A stretch of 48,593 bases of DNA from Flavobacteriales bacterium (GTDB taxonomy: Bacteria; Bacteroidota; Bacteroidia; Flavobacteriales_D; Cryomorphaceae). The notes beneath the pieces are model-generated. The model did not search any database. It was not told the origin of the DNA and was given only the letters and a program-made list of their open reading frames with translations. Made by a program: the position numbers and the translations under genes. Each line of letters begins with the position of its first letter. Position 1 is the first letter of the stretch. Of the stretch, positions 36,981 through 47,400 are shown one piece after another. Location: positions 1 through 48,593 of the forward strand of contig JAIVHP010000033.1 of assembly GCA_020201045.1 (NCBI GenBank), in the 5' to 3' direction.

Positions 36981-38351
36981 TTAGTGTAGTGAAGAAATTA
37001 AGTCGTGGCGTGTAATGATATGGTGGTGGTGCTCGTCTATTTTCACCAGCACTGCCGAAACATTTTTATCTACCAGCTTCATTACGTTTTTCAAATCTTC
37101 GTCGCTGTCTACAACGGGAAATGGAGCTGCCATCACGTCCTTTACCGATTTCTGATCGATGCCGCCCTTGTCTACTATTAAATCAAAAATGCGATGCTCG
37201 TCTACCGACCCCACGAATGCCCCGTCTTGAACAACCGGAATTTGAGAGATTTCATATTTTTTCATCTTGTTGATGGCAGTGAGCAACGGCTCTTCTGAGC
37301 CAATTGTGATCAACGGCTTTTCACCGTGCTTATTCACCAGGTCGAGCGCCGTTTTATTGCGATCGTTTAAAAATCCGCGGTCTCTCATCCAGTCGTCGTT
37401 GTAAACTTTACCCACATAGCGCGATCCGTGGTCGTGAAAGAGAACCACAACAACGTCGTCTTTAGTAAGCTGGTCTTTCATTTGTTCAACCACGGCGTAA
37501 GCAGACCCGCAACTGTATCCGAGAAAAAGACCTTCTTTGCGCGCCAGTTCGCGGGCGTAAACCGCTCCGTCTTTATCCGTTACTTTTTCGAAGTGGTCAA
37601 TCAAATCGAAGTCTACATTCTTCGGGAGAATATCTTCGCCGATACCCTCCGTGATATAGGGGTAAATTTCATTTTCGTCGAATTCGCCGGTTTCGTGATA
37701 TTTCTTGAAAACAGAACCATAACTGTCTGCCCCCCAGATTTTAATATCCGGATTTTTCTCTTTCAGGTATTTTGCCACCCCAGATATGGTTCCACCCGTT
37801 CCCACACCAACTACAAAGTGGGTGATTTTACCTTCGGTTTGTTCCCAAATCTCCGGGCCGGTGCCGAGGTAATGCGCCTTCCTGTTTCCCAGGTTGTCGT
37901 ACTGAAAGGGGTAAAATGAATTTGGAATTTCTTTGTTTAATCGCTCTGCAACGGAGTAATACGAATCCGGGTGGTCTGGAGCAACATTTGTCGGGCAAAC
38001 AATCACTTCTGCACCCATGGCGCGGAGTATATCCATTTTTTCCTTGCTCTGCTTATCGCTAAGGGTGCAAATTAGCTTGTACCCCTTCACGATACAGGCG
38101 AGCGCCAGCCCCATTCCGGTATTTCCCGAAGTGCATTCTATCACTGTTCCGCCCGGCTTTAACGTCCCTTCCTTTTCCGCGTCTTCTATCATCTGAAGAG
38201 CCATTCGGTCTTTGGTACTGTGCCCGGGATTAAAGTATTCTACTTTTGCAAAAACCTGAGCTTCAATGTTTTTGCATATTTTATTCATTCTAATCAGTGG
38301 AGTATCTCCAATGGTTTCCAGAATATTATTGTACGCCTTTCGGTAAGCCAT
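36981..38351 (-). CDS. Cystathionine beta-synthase-like PLP enzyme with C-terminal CBS domains
   Basis: ETIGDTPLIRMNKI, CTSGNTGMGLALA, VGVGTGGTISGVAKYLKE, CBS pair at C-terminus; start at 38351 (MAYRKAYNNILE). Confidence 0.88.
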   Translation of the reverse strand: MAYRKAYNNILETIGDTPLIRMNKICKNIEAQVFAKVEYFNPGHSTKDRMALQMIEDAEKEGTLKPGGTVIECTSGNTGMGLALACIVKGYKLICTLSDKQSKEKMDILRAMGAEVIVCPTNVAPDHPDSYYSVAERLNKEIPNSFYPFQYDNLGNRKAHYLGTGPEIWEQTEGKITHFVVGVGTGGTISGVAKYLKEKNPDIKIWGADSYGSVFKKYHETGEFDENEIYPYITEGIGEDILPKNVDFDLIDHFEKVTDKDGAVYARELARKEGLFLGYSCGSAYAVVEQMKDQLTKDDVVVVLFHDHGSRYVGKVYNDDWMRDRGFLNDRNKTALDLVNKHGEKPLITIGSEEPLLTAINKMKKYEISQIPVVQDGAFVGSVDEHRIFDLIVDKGGIDQKSVKDVMAAPFPVVDSDEDLKNVMKLVDKNVSAVLVKIDEHHHHIITRHDLISSLH

Positions 38352-38380
38352 TTTAAAAATTTTGTGCAAAGTTAGGCGAA

Positions 38381-39898
38381 TTAATCGAAGCGAATAGCCT
38401 TTGTAGGACGGATTTGAGTAACTGCCAGGGAAGGTAAAATCATCGCGGCAAGACAAATTACAAGGGTCACCAAATTTATGATCAGAATGGTAGAACCATC
38501 GAGCAATACCGGAACTTCAGAAACGTAATAGTTATCCGGATCGAGCTTTATCAGGCTGAATTTTTGTTGAAGCAATCCCAGTCCAATGCCTATAATATTT
38601 CCGGCTACCAGCCCGATAGAGATGATGTAAGCCGCCTGAATTAAAAAGGTTTTCTGGATAAACCACGATCCCGCTCCCATGGCTTTGAGAAGACCTATCA
38701 TTTGTGTTCGTTCCATGATCATAATTAGCAGGGCCGAAGTCATATTCATAATCGAGATAAGAATCATCAAACCGATGATGATAGCGGTATTTAAGTCGAG
38801 CATCTCGAGCCAGTTGAATATTTCGGGAAGGTGTTGCCGTATAGTCGTTGTTCGCAAATTGTAGTTGAGGTGCTCGTAAATAATTTGATCCATTTTATCG
38901 AGATCATCGAAGCTATCGAGCTGCACTTCAAAGCCGCCGGTGTAATATTTGGCAGAGCCGCCTGAGTTTGATATCGCATAGTCGTGAGGACATTGGCATG
39001 AGCCATCCACAACTGGGGCTGTAAAAACAAAGAAGGCGGTATCGGGAATAGTAGAACTTCTATCGTTGGCAACGGCGTATATGGTATCTGAGCCGGTGAG
39101 GCAAAATTCGTGGGGCCCTTCTCCGCGAAGGGAATCCCTATTCCACTTTAATCTAATTGAGCCGTCTCCGCCACTGGCTAAAGCCGAAAGCTTAACGCGA
39201 TTATTTTCACAGCCTTCAAAAATTAAATTGGCGTTGATTCCCCATTGATTTAAGCGCTTAATTTGCCTGATATCGATAAACACAAATTCTTCGTCGAGCT
39301 CTTTTAATCCGGTGTCGTATATCCCCGCTACGGTAAAATTTCTCTGGCTCATGGAGCTCCGCGCGTTTTGGAAATAAATGGGAAACTTATCGCCCAATTT
39401 CAGTTGCAGCCTTCCGGCGAGAAATTTCGAAATCAGAAGTTCTTTGGAAACGGAGCTGTCGCTGAATGTGAGTATATTTCCCTGAACCATCTTGGAATTC
39501 AGAAAATCCCAGTCGTAGTCGTTTGCCACCCCTTTGGCAATAACCCCCTGAATATTTTCGGGCGTTTCTATTACGCCTTCCTTCAGTGCAAAAATATTTA
39601 TGCTCTTTACCCCCGAAACGGTATCGATAGACGGATAAAAATCTTGGTTTATTTCTAACTTCGGTTTTTGGTAGCGCGTGTCGTTTCCGAAATTTGTAAT
39701 TTGTATATGCGATCCAAACCCAATTACCTTTTCCCTGATCTCCCCCTGAAAACCCGTAACAATGCTCACAGCCAGTATCATCACAACCACACCGAGTGCA
39801 ATCCCAATGGTGGCAATGCGCACGATGGGCTTCGAAAGTTCTTTCTCTGTACTTTCTGAACGAATTAACCGTTTGGCTATGAAAAATGAAGTATTCAA
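38381..39898 (-). CDS. FtsX/LolC-LolE-like ABC transporter permease with ~95-aa extra periplasmic segment
   Basis: SIVTGFQGEIREKVIGFGSHIQI...IMERTQMIGLLKAMGAGSWFIQKTFLIQAAYI...; cysteine-containing insert between FDIRQIKRLN-like and GGFEVQLDSFDDLDK. Confidence 0.82.
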   Translation of the reverse strand: MNTSFFIAKRLIRSESTEKELSKPIVRIATIGIALGVVVMILAVSIVTGFQGEIREKVIGFGSHIQITNFGNDTRYQKPKLEINQDFYPSIDTVSGVKSINIFALKEGVIETPENIQGVIAKGVANDYDWDFLNSKMVQGNILTFSDSSVSKELLISKFLAGRLQLKLGDKFPIYFQNARSSMSQRNFTVAGIYDTGLKELDEEFVFIDIRQIKRLNQWGINANLIFEGCENNRVKLSALASGGDGSIRLKWNRDSLRGEGPHEFCLTGSDTIYAVANDRSSTIPDTAFFVFTAPVVDGSCQCPHDYAISNSGGSAKYYTGGFEVQLDSFDDLDKMDQIIYEHLNYNLRTTTIRQHLPEIFNWLEMLDLNTAIIIGLMILISIMNMTSALLIMIMERTQMIGLLKAMGAGSWFIQKTFLIQAAYIISIGLVAGNIIGIGLGLLQQKFSLIKLDPDNYYVSEVPVLLDGSTILIINLVTLVICLAAMILPSLAVTQIRPTKAIRFD

Positions 39899-39918
39899 TG
39901 AAAATAAACTGTTTTCAG

Positions 39919-41021
39919 TATGGCGGGTAAAAGTAAAAAAATAGCATTGGTGCTAACCACTTGTTTGTCCGGTGGCCGTGGTGTCAAATCACACCGGCGT
40001 AATCGGTGAAACACATTTGGTTGATACGCTGATAAGCCGCGGAGTAGATGTAATCAGGGTATTTGCTCCGGAGCACGGCTTTAGAGGCGATGTGCCCGAC
40101 GGGGAAACCGTAAAAGACGAACGCGACAAGGCTACGGGAATTAAAGTGGTGTCGCTTTACGGAAAAAATAAAAAACCATCGCCTGAAGCACTGGAAGGTG
40201 TAGACCGGATTGTTTTTGACATTCAGGACGTCGGCGCGCGATTTTACACGTACCTGTCTACCCTTCACTACGCCATGGAAGCAGCTGCTGAAGAGCGAAT
40301 TCCCCTTGTGGTTTTAGACCGTCCAAATCCCAACGGCCACTACATCGACGGGCCGGTAATGCGGGAATCTGAAATGTCTTTCGTGGGAATGCATCCCGTT
40401 CCCGTAGTTTACGGAATGACCATCGGCGAGTACGCGCAAATGATAAACGGCGAAGGCTGGCTCGCAAATAGTGTGAAATGCGATTTGCAGGTTTTTGAGA
40501 TCGACAATTACACCCACTCTTCCACTTATACGCTTCCCATAGCCCCGTCGCCAAATTTACCCGATATGAAATCGATTTACCTCTATCCAAGCCTTTGCTT
40601 TTTTGAAGGAACCAATGTGAGCGTGGGCCGGGGAACCAACTTTCCATTTTCGGTAATAGGGGAACCCGGAAACACTTCGGGAACTTTTTCTTTTGTTCCG
40701 GAATCAAAGCCGGGGGCATCTGTAAGCCCAAAACACAAAGGGGTGAAATGCACCGGTTACGATTTGCGCGACTCGGTTAATCTTTCTGATCCACCGGCAA
40801 AACTTCAGTTAAACTGGCTCCTCAGAATGTATACGGAAAGTGAAAACAAAGCGTCTTTTTTTAATAAAAACGGATATTTCGATCGACTGGCGGGCAATTC
40901 CGAACTTCGCAAAGCCGTTATAGCCGGTAAGTCGCAAAGCGAAATACGCGAATCGTGGAAAGAGGAGATAGCCGCTTTTAAAACGATTCGGATGAAATAT
41001 TTAATCTACCCCAACTCGTAA
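39919..41021 (+). pseudogene. DUF1343 family protein with disrupted N-terminus (apparent small deletion near 39970)
   Basis: ORF 39972-41021 starts abruptly at VAVVSNHTGVIGETHLVDTLISRGVDVIRVFAPEHGFRGDVPDG. A signal-peptide-like MAGKSKKIALVLTTCLSG lies immediately upstream in another frame. Confidence 0.65.
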
Positions 41022-41063
41022 AACATTATTCGCTTTATTTCGTAAATCAAGTACTCAGAAAAC

Positions 41064-41633
41064 ATGCAGGATATCATCGAATTTACCATTAGAATCTTAC
41101 CGTATCTAATTATCGCATTTACCTTGATATATCTGGTACACGAATCTTTTCGATTTATTAAATCGCGCGACCAGCTTATGCTGGAGAACCAGAAGTATTC
41201 AAATAAGGCTTCGGCTGTAACTGCAAAGCCCATTAAAGACACTGCTCTTGCACAGCTTCAACTTCAGGCTGCCGAGCGATTTGTACTCTATTTGGAGCGA
41301 ATTGCGCCAGATAGACTAGTGATGCGGCTTCACCAAAATGGAATGGACGCCAAGATGTTGCAAACCGAGATGTCTAAAGCCATTCGCGAAGAGTTTGACC
41401 ACAATTTATCGCAGCAGCTTTACGTTTCGGAAGGCGCTTGGGAGCTGATAAAAAACGCCAAAGAAGAAATGATTCGGCTTATCTCTGCCACGGGCGAGTC
41501 TATGCCGAAAAACAGTACGGGTCTCGATTACAGCCGAAAACTCTTCCAAACAGCGTCAAAAATAGAGCGATTGCCCAGCCAAATTGCGCTGCAGTATCTC
41601 CGGAAGGAAGCGCGCCAAATCTTCAATAGGTAA
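41064..41633 (+). CDS. Conserved hypothetical protein with one N-terminal TM helix
   Basis: Uninterrupted ORF with TM segment (IEFTIRILPYLIIAFTLIYLV) and coding-like composition. Confidence 0.65.
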   Translation: MQDIIEFTIRILPYLIIAFTLIYLVHESFRFIKSRDQLMLENQKYSNKASAVTAKPIKDTALAQLQLQAAERFVLYLERIAPDRLVMRLHQNGMDAKMLQTEMSKAIREEFDHNLSQQLYVSEGAWELIKNAKEEMIRLISATGESMPKNSTGLDYSRKLFQTASKIERLPSQIALQYLRKEARQIFNR

Positions 41634-42531
41634 AGTAAACGTCTTGTGCCACGCGAAATGTATTGGCGTGCGCTTCTACGATATCTGAAATTTTCTTCGA
41701 GTAACCGCCACCCATATTGAAAACCACAGGCAGATCGCGGTGGCGCAATTCGCGAAAAAAGAAGGCATCTCTTTGTTTGCACCCATCGATGGTGAGTGCC
41801 AGCCGGCCAAGCTTATCGGTTTCTAAAACGTCTACACCCGAAAGAAAAAAGACCAAATCGGGCTTTACCCTGTCGAGTAAATCGGGTAAGTGCTCGCGAA
41901 GTACCTTCAAGTAAGCCAGGTCTTCCGTTTTATCGGGAAGGCCAATATCCAGATCAGATTTTTCTTTGTGAAGGGGATAGTTCTTGGCCCCGTGCATGCT
42001 GAATGTAAACACCCGGTTGTCTCCTTCAAAAATTTTTGCCGTTCCATTGCCCTGATGAACGTCGAGGTCTACCACCAGTATCTGTTTGATTTCCGATTTT
42101 TGCAGGGCGTAATGCGAGCCAATGGCTATATCATTTAGCAGGCAAAATCCTTCGCCTCGGTCGCGGTAAGCGTGGTGGGTTCCACCGGCAATATTTGCTG
42201 CAATACCGTTCTCCAACGCAAAGTCAACCGCCTGCACCGTTCCGCCGGTTATTTCGAGCTCGCGTTGTACAAGACCTTGGCTAAGCGGAAAACCCGTTGC
42301 TCGCTCTTCTTTTCGGGTAAGCGTGCACGATTTGAGTTTTTGAAGGTAGTTGGCATCGTGAATTCCGAGAATGAGCTCTTCGCTAACGGGAGTAGGACTG
42401 AAAAAATTTTCGCCTGTGGCCGTTCCCTCATACGTAAGCTGCCGGGGCAGTAGCGCGTATTTCTCCATCGGAAAGCGGTGACCTTCCGGAAGCGGATGCG
42501 CGTAATTTTGATTCCAGGCGATTTTTAGCAT
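41623..42531 (-). CDS. Histone deacetylase / acetylpolyamine amidohydrolase family protein
   Basis: NIAGGTHHAYRDRGEGFCLLNDIAIG, LVVDLDVHQGNGTA; MLKIAW start at 42531. Confidence 0.9.
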   Translation of the reverse strand: MLKIAWNQNYAHPLPEGHRFPMEKYALLPRQLTYEGTATGENFFSPTPVSEELILGIHDANYLQKLKSCTLTRKEERATGFPLSQGLVQRELEITGGTVQAVDFALENGIAANIAGGTHHAYRDRGEGFCLLNDIAIGSHYALQKSEIKQILVVDLDVHQGNGTAKIFEGDNRVFTFSMHGAKNYPLHKEKSDLDIGLPDKTEDLAYLKVLREHLPDLLDRVKPDLVFFLSGVDVLETDKLGRLALTIDGCKQRDAFFFRELRHRDLPVVFNMGGGYSKKISDIVEAHANTFRVAQDVYFTY

Positions 42532-42563
42532 TTCGAGTTCAACACCTCTGCACGGCAAAGAGT

Positions 42564-43844
42564 TTACATGGTAAGCGATTGCATGAGAATGGCGCAGGCA
42601 ATAGCGCCGAATGTTCCCACCGCGTATCCAAGCACAGCGAGTAAAACACCCACCGGTGCCAGCGCCGGACTAAACGCCGATGCCACAATGGGCGCCGATG
42701 CGGCTCCACCAATATTCGCCTGGCTTCCCACGGCGATAAAGAAAAAGGGGGCGCGGATGAGCTTGCCCACCAAAAGTAAAATACCGATGTGAATGGCTAT
42801 CCATATAAAACCTATGGATATGATGTATTTAAACACTTCCCACTCGCGGATGAGCTGTCCGATATCCATGTGTAAACCAATTGTAGCTACCAGAATATAA
42901 AGGAATGCACTGCCGAATTTCGATGCCCCTGCGTCTTCGTATCTGCGCATTCGCGTAAACGAAAGGATTACACCCCCGACGGTGGCCAAAACGACAAGCC
43001 AGAAAAAAGGACTTCCAAACGATGTGAACAGCCGTAACCACGAATCGGGGTCTGCCTGGAGTTTAGCCGCTATGGCGTCTCCGACATTTGGCGCAATTAA
43101 ATCGCTAAAGAAATGGGCGAGCGCCACCATTCCAAAGCCTATTCCCAAAATCATCATCACATCGGTAAATGAAGGAATCCGGGCGTTGGCCAATTGTTGT
43201 TTTTCTACCCGGTGTTTCAAATCTGTTATAGCCGAATTGTCGGCGCGGAGCTTTTTGTCGAGTCCATCCGAAACACCGGCACCGAAGAGCAAAAAAGCCA
43301 TCCAAATATTGGCTACCACCACATCTACTACAATCATTGCAGAGAAAAGGGTATCGCTGGCACCGTAAATTTCCTTCATCGCGGTTTGGTTTGCGCCACC
43401 GCCAATCCAGCTACCGGCAATGGTAGCCAAACCCCGCCATATAGCTTCAGGGCCACCCCCTTCGAGCACTGCCGGTTCGAGTTGCCCGATGATAAACAGG
43501 GCAATTGGCGCACCGATTATAATGCTTACGGTCGATGTAGCAAACATAATCAGCGCCTTGGGGCCAAGCCTGAAAACGCCTCTCAAATCGATATTTAAAC
43601 AGAGCAAAACCAAACTGGCCGGAAGCAGAAACCGCGATGCCATATAATACAGCCTGTCGCCCGAAGCGTGGTCAATAAGGCCAACAGAGTTTAAAATAGC
43701 CGGCAAAAAATAGCACAGTAGCAATGCCGGGACGTACTTGTAAAACTTCGCGAAAGCGGGTAGGGAGTGCGTCTTGAAAATCAGCGCGAGAACAACCAGC
43801 AGAATTCCAAGATTTACAGCGTCGTTGGTAAATGGTATGATCAT
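42564..43844 (-). CDS. DUF819 family membrane protein
   Basis: Multi-TM protein; GSWIGGGANQTAMKEIYG and C-terminal IGGAASAPIVASAF motifs. Confidence 0.85.
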   Translation of the reverse strand: MIIPFTNDAVNLGILLVVLALIFKTHSLPAFAKFYKYVPALLLCYFLPAILNSVGLIDHASGDRLYYMASRFLLPASLVLLCLNIDLRGVFRLGPKALIMFATSTVSIIIGAPIALFIIGQLEPAVLEGGGPEAIWRGLATIAGSWIGGGANQTAMKEIYGASDTLFSAMIVVDVVVANIWMAFLLFGAGVSDGLDKKLRADNSAITDLKHRVEKQQLANARIPSFTDVMMILGIGFGMVALAHFFSDLIAPNVGDAIAAKLQADPDSWLRLFTSFGSPFFWLVVLATVGGVILSFTRMRRYEDAGASKFGSAFLYILVATIGLHMDIGQLIREWEVFKYIISIGFIWIAIHIGILLLVGKLIRAPFFFIAVGSQANIGGAASAPIVASAFSPALAPVGVLLAVLGYAVGTFGAIACAILMQSLTM

Positions 43845-43987
43845 ATCAGCTCTTCAAAGCTGACAATTATAAGTAGAATTTCCGCAACGGCATTTTTTGC
43901 GGACTGCTCTTTGCAATTTTTTCCGGGGAATACGTAAAAAGGGGTGTGATGATATCGGGCTCGAAATCCCGGTTTTCGCAATGCAAA

Positions 43988-44320
43988 TCACTTCGCACAA
44001 CGTATGCAGTAGCTGCTCTCGGGGAGTAGCATTAGTCTGCCGAGCGCGATATTTCCACCGCATCGGGCACACGATCCGAACCCCGGTTCACTGCTTTTAC
44101 GAAGCGAGTGATTTAATTTATTGAGTTTGTTTTCGGCTGTTCGCAGTCTGTTTTCATTGATGCTCTTATTATTGATCGCATCCATTCTGCTTACTCTTCC
44201 TATCGCATTCTCTGGCGAAATAGGCTTCGTGAGTTCTTTCAGTTCGATAATCTCGGATTTGGTCTTGTCAATTTCCAACTTTATTCTGGATACGACCTCG
44301 CTTTTCTCTTTTTCATTCAT
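43988..44320 (-). CDS. TraR/DksA-type C4 zinc finger protein
   Basis: C-terminal CARCGGNIALGRLMLLPESSYCIRCAK. Confidence 0.82.
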   Translation of the reverse strand: MNEKEKSEVVSRIKLEIDKTKSEIIELKELTKPISPENAIGRVSRMDAINNKSINENRLRTAENKLNKLNHSLRKSSEPGFGSCARCGGNIALGRLMLLPESSYCIRCAK

Positions 44321-44429
44321 ACATCGAAAATAAAGGATTTGTTGGAATAAATGTCCTGGAAAAGGCAAAGCCGCTGACGACCCTAAGGCCGAACAGCGAC
44401 TTCTCCCCTTAAACTATCTGTTTAATGTT

Positions 44430-47400
44430 CTAGTTCACAATTATCTTTTTAGCCAACATTTGCTTACCATGCGATACGCGCAGCAGGTAAATTCCGGGCT
44501 TCATCCTTGGAAGGATAAATTCTTGCGGCACTATATTTTCGAAGTTCGAACGCTTCAGTTTAATCTGGTAACCTCTTGGGCTGATGAGCTCTAACCTAAT
44601 ATTCTTCCAGTCGCCTTTCGTCATGAGCGATACCCGGTTTCCAGATATAGCGGGATTGGGGTAAACCAACATGTTGAGCTTGAGTTCCTGAAGTTCCAGA
44701 AGTGAGATTTCACATTCTTCACCCCATTCGGTCCAAAAATCTTCCACAAATGCTCTCGCTTGAACTTTGTATGCAATAGATGGGTTTAAATCGTCTCTTT
44801 CAGAGATGTTAAATTCGTTGCTATTACTCTCCATCAACACCGCAGTATCTAAATCACCACCGCTAATTCTGATTTGGTATACGGTGGCATTTTCGATTGG
44901 TTGCACTTCAAGCTCATCAAATTCTCGATTTATCAAACTATTATTACACCACTGTGAAGTAAGCGCCGTGGTTAACGGTACCGGGACAATTCCTACAAGG
45001 CAAGCATCCCCCTGTCCCGACCAGGTGTTGCGGTATTTGGCTCTTACCATCACTTCGTAAATCTTTTCTGGTTCCAGAGTTTCTACCGCTCCGAGGAAGC
45101 AGGTTGTGTTCTGTCCCGAGTAGAAATAAAATCGCTCTGCGGTCTCTACGTCTTCAAATCTGAATTCGTAATCAGATGCGCCTGCCACCGGCTCTGCCGA
45201 AATATAGTTTTCTAAGGTGAGCTCCAAATTGCCACAAGATTCGTCGATTAATTGAGTTGTTTCTATGCTAAAGAGCAGCTCACAACTTTCGGCGTACTCG
45301 CTAGTGTAGCCCACCGCTTCTGCTTTTACACGCACGGCGTAAAGGGTGTTTGGAACGATTTCGGGAACATTAGACGCAAGTAGCTCCGCTTGATCTGTTT
45401 CCGTTTCAAATACATCGCCGTTTGCACGGGTAAATTCCCATTTGTATGCTTCTGCATTATCAACCGTTGTGCAGGTAATGACATCGAAGAAACCATGTGT
45501 TGCCGATTCGCAGATGCTTTCGGATACCTGCGTGTTTTCGAGTTCTTCGCAGGCGTTTTCTTCAATTTCGAAATTGGTTTCAGCTTCACAGCCGTTTCCG
45601 TCTGCTACGCGAACTACAAAACTTCCCGCAGCCAGGCCTTCAAAGGTGTTACCATCTACAGAAACATCGTTCAGGAAGTAGGTGTAAGGAGGGGTTCCAC
45701 CGTTGACCAACACCGTAGCGCTACCCGTAGAACTCGTATTGCAAGCCACATTGTTGATGTCATCAATCAATATGGAGAGCACTTCAGGTTCTTCTATGGT
45801 AACCTGTAAAGATGCGCTGCAATCGTCTTCTGTAACAATTACAGAGTAGTTGCCAGCCGTTAAGTTCTCTCGCAGTAAAGCGGAACTTCCATCATTCCAT
45901 TCTACGCTGTAGTTTCCAGTTTCGGAGGTAACTTCTATCAATACTGCGCCATCTGCTTCACCGTGGCAGCTTACGTCGTTTGCGTAAACCAAATTAACAT
46001 CAATATTCTCGCAGGGCACGCAGTCGTTGTCGGGATTATCATCACACTCTCCACAATCGTCTACGTAGGCCGTTCCACCCCAGGTTCCTGCGCAGTCTTG
46101 TTCGCAGTCGTTAGCCGGGTTGTCATCGCACACGCCGCAATTGTCTTCATAGGCTGTTCCACCCCATGTGCCAGCGCAGTCCTGTTCGCAGTCGTTATCC
46201 GGGTTGTCATCGCACACGCCGCAGTTATCTACATAGGCTGTTCCACCCCATGTTCCGGCACAGTCTTGCTCGCAATCGTTACCGGGGTTGTCGTCGCATA
46301 CGCCGCAGTTATCTTCATAAGCTGTTCCGCCCCATGTTCCTGCGCAATCTTGTTCGCAGTCGTTAGCCGGGTTGTCGTCGCATACGCCGCAGTTATCTTC
46401 ATAAGCTGTTCCACCCCATGTTCCTGCGCAATCTTGTTCGCAGTCATTGGCGGGGTTATTATCGCACATCCCACAATTGTCTTCGTATGCCGAACCGTTC
46501 ATTACGCCATTGCAATCGTAGCAACTATCCCAGTCGTTTTCGTCGCTGTCGTTACAGTCCATGTCGTTGGAAACATAGCCATCGGGTTGCGAACAGGCTT
46601 GAGTGGTATTATCCATATCTCCGTAGCCATCGCCATCGCTATCGGCGTACCAGGTTTCGGTTTCGTTTACCGTAATGAAATCTGACTTTAACTCGATACT
46701 CTGTCCGTATTCATTTGTAGCCAGCAAACGCACATTGTACGTACCGGATGTATTGTAGGTAATTGCCCCCGGGTTTTCGGCATTTACCGTAAATGGCGTA
46801 CCGCCAAAGAATTTCCACTCGTAAGATGTGACATCACCGGTGGTTTCGTTCGTGAAGTTGATGCTTTCGCCTTCGCAAACGGTTGTGGTGTTTGCCGTGA
46901 AGTCTGCCACAGGCGCGTCTCCATCTGGGCTAAGGCAAATATTGGTGAGATCCTGGGCTCCAAACTCTCCACCTGAGGCGAGTTCATTTCCATCGGCATC
47001 GAGAAGTTCATAAGAACCGTTTCCGGAAGCACAGCAAATCCCGTTTCCGTTCGAATCTAACATCACAAAGTCGTAGCAGCCGTCTTCAACACAGATCACT
47101 TCTGTCTCTACACTTCCGGCTTGAAAATTTGCGTAGGGCCCACCACTTGCGATAACTTCATCGGCTTCATCACGCATCAACCAGGTGGTTTGGCCACCTA
47201 GCGCATCGAGTGTGATGTTTAGCGTAAGCGCGTAACCGTCTTGTACCGCGTTGTAATCTTTAGAAAAAGAATCGTTTCCGGCATTAGAGTCCGCGTTGCC
47301 GTTGGGAAGAGTAGTTTGTACCTCAAGGGTTTTATTGCCCCATCCACCATCAAAGGCGGGTAGCGTAACGGTTGTAGATTGTCCGGAAGCCAATAGTCCC

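Noticed and set aside
43854-44124. Small ORFs on both strands between DUF819 and the zinc finger gene
   Set aside because: They overlap the DksA-type gene or lack recognisable features; not reported as genes.
46021-46524. CRISPR-like periodic repeat
   Set aside because: 84-bp units are contiguous, coding and without unique spacers.
45963-46685. Long + strand ORF (240 aa, hydrophobic repeat-like) antisense to the metalloprotease repeats
   Set aside because: It mirrors the 84-bp repeats on the real coding strand; composition is a by-product of antisense reading of a codon-biased repeat. Same for 46166-46366, 46229-46474 and 46418-46675.
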